Shown here: positions 55,879 through 64,000 of the stretch, piece by piece
How the letters are laid out: each line of letters begins with the position of its first letter
How positions within the stretch are numbered: the first letter of the stretch is position 1
Assembly (NCBI GenBank): GCA_947561585.1
Contig: CANNZV010002303.1
Span: 40,396-104,395, forward strand
From: Caprella mutica
Lineage: Eukaryota > Arthropoda > Malacostraca > Amphipoda > Caprellidae
Length of the DNA stretch: 64,000 nucleotides
Direction of reading: 5' to 3'
The notes under the pieces: model-generated
The model's input: only the letters and a program-made list of their open reading frames with translations
Database searches by the model: none
What the model was told of the DNA's origin: nothing
Program-made: the position numbers and the translations under genes

Positions 55879-56435
55879 TTGTCACTAAGACAACTTCTGC
55901 ATACTTGCACCTGCTTTATGAGTTGCTGTTCAGAAAAATGAAGATATTTCAATCAAAATTACATCAGCGATATTTTTGTATACAAAGTGTGTAACTAAGA
56001 CAACTTCTGAATACTCGCACCTGCTTTATGAGTTGCTGTTCAGAAAAATGAAGATATTTCAATCGAAATTACATCAGCGATATTTTTGTATACAAAGTGT
56101 GTAACTAAGACAACTTCTGCATACTCACACCTGCTTTATGAGTTGCTGTTCAGAAAAATGAAGATATTTCAATCAAAATTACATCAGCGATATTTTTGTA
56201 TACAAAGTGTGTAACTAAGACAACTTCTGCATACTCGCACCTGCTTTATGAGTTGCTGTTCAGAAAAATGAAGATATTTCAATCGAAATTACATCAGCGA
56301 TATTTTTGTATACAAAGTGTGTAACTAAGACAACTTCTGCATACTCGCACATACAAAGTGTGTAACTAAGACAACTTCTGCATACTCACACCTGCTTTAT
56401 GAGTTGCTGTTCAGAAAAATGAAGATATTTCAAAA
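55879..56435. repeat. 110-bp tandem repeat, about 5 copies
   Basis: Unit holds GTAACTAAGACAACTTCTGC, CTGCTTTATGAGTTGCTGTT and ATTACATCAGCGATATTTTT. Phase points at 55991, 56101, 56211 and 56321. A partial unit of about 40 bp is inserted at 56322-56361. Confidence 0.95.
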
Positions 56436-56818
56436 AATATAAGAATTATTAATACATAGTTGTGTAACGAAGACATCCTTAGGGCAACAATGTCTTACCA
56501 TCGTTTTTCACAGCGTTCTCACAGCGTTTTCACAGAGATTTTGACTCTGAAAAATTGTTAAACTCATTTCATATGTATGCATGTTACGAAACGCTTTTGG
56601 AGCGTTGAAAACGCTCCAAAAACGTTTGTGTGACATGGCCCTTAACGTCCACCTGCTTTATGAGCTGCTGTTCCTATTTTCAAAAAGTAGCTATGATTAT
56701 CTGATTATCTGATCAAATGATTATAAGGTGCAACTATGCAGAATACGTGTGAAACTATGCAGAATACGTGTCACAAAGCAGTGTGTTACTATAAACGAGT
56801 GTAACAATGCAGTCAATT

Positions 56819-56854
<36 letters not shown>

Positions 56855-57328
56855 ATTATCAATTATATATATATTATATATGTTTATTATATTTCGTGTC
56901 CCTGTTTGGAAAGAAAAATGGAAAAAATGAAGAATTAATGTAGCCATGATTTAAACGGGAATATATTGATATGACATTAATTTTTATGTTTTTATTCCAT
57001 TTTTATATTATTTTATCAGTAAAATACATCAGTCTATGCAGAAAAATAAATTAATTGTAAAAGAAAATTAAACACTGCAGGGTGTAATATACAGATCTAT
57101 TAATTAAACACTATACAGGGTCTTTAATAATGAATAAGTAAATCTGAAGACACAGACCATGTGAGGATTGTTAAGTTACACCAATATTAATATTATTGAA
57201 AACCCGTCCTTTTACCGGGGGAATTACACTACAAGTAAAGATCTTACAGCGGACGATATTTGAACTACAAAAGACAAAATTTGTACGCTTTAACGGACAG
57301 CAGATCGCTACAACGAACTCTTTAAATT
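56436..57328. other. Non-coding, with a (TA)n-associated repeat
   Basis: 56520-56645 has inverted AACGCTTTTGGAGCGTT and AACGCTCCAAAAACGTT, a small palindromic MITE. 56740-56850 is a fragment of the repeat at 7085. A degenerate Helitron-like hairpin (ACCCGTCC...ACCGGGG) at about 57201 lacks a CTRR end. Confidence 0.45.
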
Positions 57329-58209
57329 GGTTCTACAACACGCCGTCAGGACAACTCGCCGGGTGATTTATGTTTTGCCGGCGTATACATCATTTAAATA
57401 TATTTAAAAATATTATATATTTGAACAATGACTTGTTTCTATTCGTTCAAGCCTGACGTAAAACAGTAGTTGAAATATTTCAATTAATTTTTTTCTTTTG
57501 TTATATCTGTGAGAATATTTCAAGCTGCAAAGAATAATTGAGCTATTAATTGTCTGCTTTGAAGCGAAGTGCTTTCTAGTTGACGTTAAAAGGAAATTAA
57601 ATACAAGGGACAGGAAAAAGAAATCAGAAAACAAAGTGACTCCTTGAACAAAGACGCCACACATGCACCAGTCCGTGACAAAGCTCATGGGTGCAGAAAA
57701 GCTACTTTGTGGATGCAATCACTTACCAAGGAATGATAAGAAAACGAACATAGCACAGGTGCCTGAACTCACGCATAGAAGAGGAAAATGAAGAGGTGAT
57801 AGTAAATGTAACTAATATAAAATTCTAAGACTTCGTAGTTGAATAACCTTTAATTTGTACTGGTGTATTAGTTTCAATCTAAAGTAATTTTTATAGGTCA
57901 TTAAACGTTTTAAGAAGACACTGAACTTGTTTTCTTTCCAGTAACTAATTATTTTTAGCATAATACTTTCAAATAGAACAAAGAAAATGTTAACATACTA
58001 TGTTTATATAATAGTTAAAAAACATTATATTGAACTTTTGATATGGAAAAGAAAACATTTTCAAATACTGCTAAGAAAATTTTAAAGTTAATTTACAACA
58101 CGCAATTTATATTTAAAACATTTTTTATATGTGAATTCGCCCTCACAGAGAATTGTCCGCGGCGAATTACCCGGCGGAAAATTGTCCGGCGGCGAGTTGT
58201 CCGGTCACC
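57329..58209. mobile_element. TIR element carrying a gene-like sequence (copy B)
   Basis: Starts GGTTCTACAACACGCC, with GGACAACTCGCCGGGTGATT just inside, and ends GGCGGCGAGTTGTCCGGTCACC. Flanks CTTTAAATT and ATTTAAATT match at 8 of 9. It is the inverse of 44976-45921: the left 80 bp match that element's right end (TGATTTATGTCTTGCCGG). Subterminal GGACAA-type motifs repeat without forming a long array. Confidence 0.72.
57425..57860 (+). pseudogene. Gene-like family copy inside element B
   Basis: Starts ATGACTTGTTTCTATTCGTT, homologous to the ATG of the 107-residue ORF. An insertion near 57455 and frame shifts later break it. Landmarks TTTCTAGTTGACGTTAAAAG, GCTCATGGGTGCAGAAAAGC, CACTTACCAAGGAATG and GAAAATGAAGAGGTGATAGT are present in order. 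Confidence 0.7.
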
Positions 58210-58298
58210 ATTTAAATTATATTATTTAACAAATATTTCATTCGTCTACCAAGTAACTAGTCAAACATTGATTATAATCAGGGGTATTACAATTTACG

Positions 58299-58729
58299 GT
58301 AAATTCCAAGTTCACGTACGTCCCTAATTGATTTAGGGACGTGAACTATGAAGGGGGTAGGTCATAAATTAACTATTTTTATTATATTTATAACTATTTA
58401 AAAACAAAAGCAAGAGTATATTATATATTTCAATTTGTTTTCCAAATCAACATTCTTTAATTTTCTGAATTTCAATTTCAAATATTCATCTTTGGTATTA
58501 TTTGTTCAAGCAGTTAAGTAAATTTTCTGTCAATAATATTTATCAGCGCAATATATTTTAATCAGATGAAAGGTAATTGAATTTACGAAAAATTAATTCA
58601 GAAATACCTCCTTCCTAGTTCACGTCCCTATATATTTCATTTAGGGACGTGAACAAGGAAGGGGATAGTTGAATCGGTTCCTAATTCACGTCCCTAAATG
58701 AAATAGGGACGTGAAATAGGAATTTACCC
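58299..58729. mobile_element. MITE with palindromic termini
   Basis: Starts GGTAAATTCCAAGTTCACGT and ends ACGTGAAATAGGAATTTACC. Each end is itself a hairpin of TTCACGTCCCTA and TAGGGACGTGAA, and an extra hairpin of the same type sits at 58616-58656. Confidence 0.7.
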
Positions 58730-59130
58730 AATCTGCAATCAACACTTAATATACAGTTTTTATGATTTTCATTATTTTGATTATGTTACTCTTTTCCGCC
58801 ACATTTTCTTTAATCAGATTTTTTTTATTATTTTCAGTTTAATATACGATCATTAATTATGCTATGTATATTAGTTTGCATGTAGATACAAAGATATCTA
58901 TGTAAGTGAAGTTGAAATATTACACCCTTTTTACAGTACTTTAGGCGACAGTTATACCTACAATATTATTTTGTACAGTTATATAAGTAAGTTATATAAC
59001 TATTATATGATTTTCATTAAAAAAATTCCTTTAATAATAATCTGAGATTGTTTACCTTCATTAGTATATCTTCGAAATGCTGTTAAAGAAAATTAACAAA
59101 GTTTAAATCCCAAGCTAAACTAAATAATGT
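58730..59130. other. AT-rich, nothing recognised
   Basis: No gene or repeat seen. Confidence 0.4.
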
Positions 59131-59228
59131 ATCGTTGCAACGAACGCTGATCGTTACAACGAACGCTGATCGTTACAACGAACGCTGATCGTTACAACGA
59201 ACGCTGATCGTTACAACGAACGCTTTTA
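59131..59228. repeat. 19-bp tandem repeat, about 5 copies
   Basis: Unit ACGAACGCTGATCGTTACA, containing the palindrome-like AACG...CGTT. Confidence 0.95.
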
Positions 59229-62200
59229 CGGTACATTTACTGGGCGTTCTAAAAGCTTAACACGTAGTATGTAATATAAACTCTGCCAATGAACTTGCAT
59301 TGTTCAAACTATTATGCATTAAAAATACATAATATTGTTTTTAGTTCCTCATCATTCAAATGTAAAATATTCCACACACATTCTACAACGATAAGATTTA
59401 CATTCGACGATACCAAAGTATTTATTTCCTAATAATAATATTGGAAATCGTTTTCTTGTTTGTTCAAGGAAACAAATTTCTTTTATTTAAGGAAATGAAC
59501 TCGGAAATTACACAGAACATTCATAGTGTTAGCAGAATCCTGATCATTCATTGGTTATTCAGACTTGAGATCATTGATATACATTCCAATTACTCAGTTC
59601 TTGTATTCTTGTCATAGAATAATTCCTTTTTCAGTTATTATTTACTCATCAATGGCTTAAGTTTTTAGTTAAATATTGTTTTGTTATATTCAAGTGATAT
59701 TCCTGAAAAGTGACATTTTAGTATTTTTCTATTTCTTGGGATTTTCAGGAGTTTACATTAAGAAAAAAAAACAAGTTGTCATTCCTATAAAATTTCTTCA
59801 CACAGCTCTCTCTCTCGCTCTCTCTCTCTCTCTTTATATATATTTTATTGAAGATGTTCTGGATTCAAAAAATAAATTATATGATTTATTTTGAGTAATA
59901 ATTAGGTAAGATGTTCTTATACATTTACATCTAATACAGTATAACTTGATATATAACTATGGTTTAATTTAAATAAATAAATACAATTACTGTGAACTAC
60001 AATGGTGATTTTTTCGCCAAATTGTTTCACCAAATTCACCTATATAGCCTATCTAATTAATAAATATAGAGGAACGAAACAATATTAATCGGAATAAATA
60101 TATCTCACATAAATTTCTGGATTGACATATTTTTAAATTTTACACCCACTCTCCGAATACTGCCAGCCTAAACAAGTGACCGAATATACCGCATACCAGT
60201 CGGTCTCAAACATTTCGCACATATTGAGATTCGTGATTAATTTGATCATTTCTTATTCAGTTCATGTGACTGGGATTAGAATAAGAGAATTAACTGAACT
60301 ACGCAAAAAAATAGCATTATACAATCATTACGTCAAACAATTTAGAATAAACTTACTTGGCAATACAGTTACGAGGTTATATAGTTAAGAAGTTTACAAT
60401 ATAACGTAATATACATGTATGAAGATAAACATGTTCGAATTAGAAGGGGCATTCGTAGAGCGAGCGCGCAACTTCGCCGCTGGTTCAAACGATTTTGACA
60501 TTTTCGTGACCTTTAAATTTTCGTGACTTTGACCTTCGACCCGATCGCATCCCAAAATCTAATCAAATGGTTCGTGGATCGACATTGACCAATCGTCCCA
60601 CCAAATTTAAAGCAATTAAGTTTTATACTTTATGAGTTATGGGAGTAATAAGATAAATATATATTCCCAATCAAAACATGTATAACCTTCTGCAATTTCG
60701 CGAAGTTATTATAATAATTATTTAACGATGTTAAATAGTATTAAATTACCCCCATCCAAAGTCCAATGCTCTGATGTTACAAGAAGGAAGTTGTTTTTAT
60801 TTGTTGAAAGTAGGTACCATTTCCCGCTGATAGTGCAGTGTTTGATAAATTGTAAATTGGCTTTGAGGTAATGCCTATAATGGCGGCCATAAGAACACCA
60901 TTACGCCATTGATTTATCGCCAGATTTGTATTTCAATTGAAAGTTAGAATTGATGAAGATGAGTAGTCACCTGCTGTGATATCAACTGCAACTAAACGAT
61001 TATTGATCGCTTATAAACCGATGGATATCGTTAGCAATGTAATAGATGCGCAGAAAGAAATGGAGAAATATCCTTATTCTACATGACATGAAAAATATAG
61101 GAAATTTTATGCTATGTGTATAAATAATTAAATCATAGAATGTAAAATTGTATTTTCAAGAGGTTAATAAAATTTCAACATTAAAGGTATTTTAGGATTG
61201 AAACATTCGAATATAAAATGTCAATTCGTCGTCAAGAGCAAGCGATGAAAACAAGTGGTGTTTTTCAAAACTTGTACCTGGCGAAGAATAGACAATTAGA
61301 CATCCTTCTATTCGAAAGCTTGAATACTAAAAGTGCCTTCAACGTGGAGATTTAAAGTATTTGAAATTCCGTGAGTATCATTTATTTCAATCAAATTTGT
61401 ACACTATTTAATTATTATGATTTATTATTCATCAATACTCATTCAGTTTCATTTTATTTCAATTTCATTATAAAATAAAATTTAAAGATGTCATCTTGAA
61501 ACATCGACCATCAAAATTCCTAAGATTGATCCATTTTTAAAGATGTATGCGTGTTGTTTCCCTTCACAACTTTTGCTTGGTTTACTCTTGTTGTTTACTT
61601 TGAAAAGGCAATTGAAAAGGAAGAAGAAGAGTCGAAAGAGAGTCCTTAATTCTGTTTTCTTTTCCATCTCTGGTGACTGTCTGCCTTTGGACGGACATTG
61701 GAAAACTCTCTTCAATATCCGCTTTTTCGGCACATCGAAAATAAAGACTCGAGTTTCGACTTCTGAAGTGGCTGAGGAATAATTCGGCATTTTTGAGATG
61801 ATGGGAGAATTTACTCGCATGTGAGTTAATATGGCTTAGAGTGTGTAGGTATGTATCTATTTTTATATGGTGGTATTCTATATGAAATGCTGTTATGAAT
61901 ATTACGACAGGAATTCAATGGCCCATGCTTCCTCATTCATAAAATAATCGAAATACCTCAAATAATTTTGTGATTACTTCACATATTAATTTTCGTTTTT
62001 TAGCCCATGGAAATCTCGATTTATGGAAAATTATAAAAAAAAATTGAGAATTGACTAATATGGTTGATCTACCTATATCAGATGTTCCAGATTCAATTGA
62101 TTTTAATCATTACAATTTCTAATATTTGCCAAAAATATCTTTCCAAATTATTAAAAAAGAAATGTGCTTCAAACAGATATAAAAAAACTCTGACGATTTC

Positions 62201-62941
62201 ATAATATCCTAGAGAGTTTAGAATGGGAACTGTAGTGAGGATTGTTTAAAATAAATGTTTTCTGTTACATTGAGAGTCCATTCCATCCGTAAAAGACAAT
62301 GATACATTTCCTCACAATTCCCTGTTGGTTTTTATTCAAGATTAGCTGAGGTAGCTATTAAAGGCCCGTGCGTGCCATCTAACGCCATCTTTTATATCCA
62401 TTATGAGGTTTCGTAGCATAGAGAGAGGAAGATATGCTATTTTTCAAACTATGCCAGCAACAAAATATTGTAACAATGGTATATTCTACGAACGAATTTA
62501 TCTGAATTTTTTCTTATTGATAACATAACATGGAATCTAAAATTTTCAGCAATGATGAACGAAATTTTCCTTCATTGAAAATTTAAATTTTAAGTATAGA
62601 CAATTTTAAACATTCACTAATTATATAAGATCACTCATAATTAATATAAATTAACAAAGAGATACCAATAATCATACCTAACAAACATGATAAACATGAA
62701 CCTTCTTATCACTATCCTTTATAATTTATATAACAAGTTACATTTCTCGATATTATTGCAGTAGGTAAAATGTATCTTTAAAGCTTCTATAAAATCACAA
62801 GTAAACTCTGAGGACCTGAAAACATTTGATGCAAATGGAATTATTATTTCCAGTACTTGGGAGTTACTGCAATAACATTTGATGTAAATGGAATTACTTC
62901 CTTCAATTATAAAGTACATATTGTGTTACCTACGTACTTAT
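59229..62941. other. Unassigned region
   Basis: 59802-59835 is a (TC)n run. 60510-60670 is a relative of the repeats at 34590-34930. 61290-61400 is a diverged relative of 1630-1750 and 3040-3160 (shared CTATTCGAAAGCTTGA and GCCTTCAACG). The + strand frame 61543-61782 begins with a hydrophobic stretch (PSQLLLGLLLLFTLK) then basic residues; it could be a secreted-protein exon, but I have no family match. Other frames (59676, 60176, 62719) look like chance. Confidence 0.3.
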
Positions 62942-63756
62942 ATGCTTTTACCTTAGTAAGGTTATCCATTTACCTTAGTAAGGTTATTCATTTACCTTAG
63001 TAAGGTTATCCATTTACCTTAGTAAGGTTATTCATTTGCCTTAGTAAGGTTATCCATTTACCTTAGTAAGGTTATTCATTTACCTTAGTAAGGTTATTCA
63101 TTTACCTTAGTAAAGTTATTCATTTACCTTAGTAAGGTTATTCGTTTACCTTAGTAAGGTTATCCATTTACCTTAGTAAAGTTATTCATTTACCTTAGTA
63201 AGGTTATTCATTTACCTTAGTAAGGTTATTCATTTACCTTAGTAAGGTTATTCATTTACCTTAGTAAGGTTATTCGTTTGCCTTAGTAAGGTTATCCATT
63301 TACCTTAGTAAGGTTATTCATTTACCTTAGTAAGGTTATTCATTTACCTTAGTAAGGTTATTCATTTACCTTAGTAAGGTTATTCATTTACCTTAGTAAG
63401 GTTATTCGTTTACCTTAGTAAGGTTATCCATTTACCTTAGTAAAGTTATTCATTTACCTTAGTAAGGTTATTCATTTACCTTAGTAAGGTTATTCATTTA
63501 CCTTAGTAAGGTTATTCATTTACCTTAGTAAGGTTATTCATTTACCTTAGTAAGGTTATTCATTTACCTTAGAGAAGTTATTCATTTACCTTAGTAAGGT
63601 TATTCATTTACCTTAGTAAGGTTATTCATTTACCTTAGTAAGGTTATTCATTTACCTTAGTAAGGTTATTCATTTACCTTAGTAAGGTTATTCATTTACC
63701 TTAGTAAGGTTATCCATTTACCTTAGTAAGGTTATCCATTTACCTTAGTAAGGTTA
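62942..63756. repeat. 22-bp tandem repeat, about 37 copies
   Basis: Unit TTACCTTAGTAAGGTTAT(T/C)CAT. It contains the near-palindrome ACCTTAGTAAGGT. Variants are few (AAAGTTAT, GTTTGCC, one AGAGAAG), and their spacing repeats, pointing to multi-unit duplications. Confidence 0.97.
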
Positions 63757-64000
63757 AACATCTTCATTAGCGTATAGAGAACATACAGAAACGGGTTAAT
63801 ATAAAGATAATATATGTATATCAAATAACATATATCAGTTCAGTTCCATAAATTTGATAGCGTATATCAATAAGTATTGATACAATACTAAAGTTTTGAA
63901 AGATATAGATAATTGTTGAAGATCGACAAAATTGTGTTCCAGGTTAGGTTTCAGTGTCGGTTTAGCCGTCACATGGGATATATGTCGTGCACTCATCGCT
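63757..64000. other. Non-coding end of the window
   Basis: AGAGAACATACAGAAAC at about 63777 resembles AGAGAACATACACAGAAAC near 1363, the sequence after the first 20-bp array. Nothing else recognised. Confidence 0.35.

Noticed and set aside
57196..57230. Third Helitron 3' end (ACCCGTCCTTTTACCGGGG)
   Set aside because: Stem is imperfect and the expected CTRR end is not found (CTAC only).
61491..61820. Minus-strand ORF of 109 codons
   Set aside because: Overlaps a comparable plus-strand frame; neither has a family match, so no gene is called.

Overview
The window is AT-rich nuclear DNA of an animal. Introns with GT-AG borders, non-LTR and SINE retroelements, Tc1/mariner, hAT, P-like, Mutator-like, PIF/Harbinger-like and Helitron-type DNA elements, and many minisatellites all fit a repeat-rich invertebrate. 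An arthropod (insect) is the best guess, but nothing in the window fixes the taxon. There is no prokaryotic gene organisation, CRISPR array or rRNA.

The one substantial host-type gene is on the + strand from 38155 to at least 49701 (5' end not found). Exons were assembled by hand from splice sites and reading-frame phase. They join in one frame of 1242 codons including the terminal stop: a KMT5A-like SET domain (38155-40232), a short linker exon, a tandem array of 13 near-identical phase-1/phase-1 exons (41815-44451), two zinc-knuckle-like motifs, a Crypton-type tyrosine-recombinase domain (46816-48688), and a last exon with a 39-bp coding repeat and a basic helical DNA-binding-like tail (49259-49701). 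One in-frame TAG (47493-47495) lies inside the recombinase region. The 13-exon array is the most unusual feature: each unit is 210 or 213 bp, every intron is exactly 120 nt, and any number of exons can be kept or skipped without changing frame.

Most of the rest is mobile DNA and tandem repeats. 1-3590: a higher-order duplication carrying 59-bp and 20-bp arrays. 11.3-12.6 kb: a 55-bp array. 13.7-14.7 and 25.2-25.7 kb: paired Mutator-like elements, one acting as the natural empty site for two smaller insertions in the other. 16.5-18.9 kb: about 67 copies of a 35-bp repeat. 20.0-20.5 kb: a P-like element with a THAP-domain remnant. 22.6-23.2 kb: a purine-strand repeat. 26.3-29.3 kb: a composite of small elements. 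32.9-34.4 kb: a hAT-like element with a foldback insertion and an amplified end. 34.95 kb: a tRNA-type SINE. 50.6-51.4 kb: a LINE 3' end. 52.3-54.8 kb: a three-level nest (8-bp-duplication element inside a hAT element inside a broken mariner). 62.9-63.8 kb: a 22-bp array.

A gene-like sequence of about 400 bp recurs at six or more places. Two copies (45.4-45.8 and 57.4-57.9 kb) lie inside terminal-inverted-repeat elements with imperfect 9-bp flanking repeats, a layout like Pack-MULE gene carriers. All coordinates come from reading the sequence by eye; no alignment or database search was run.
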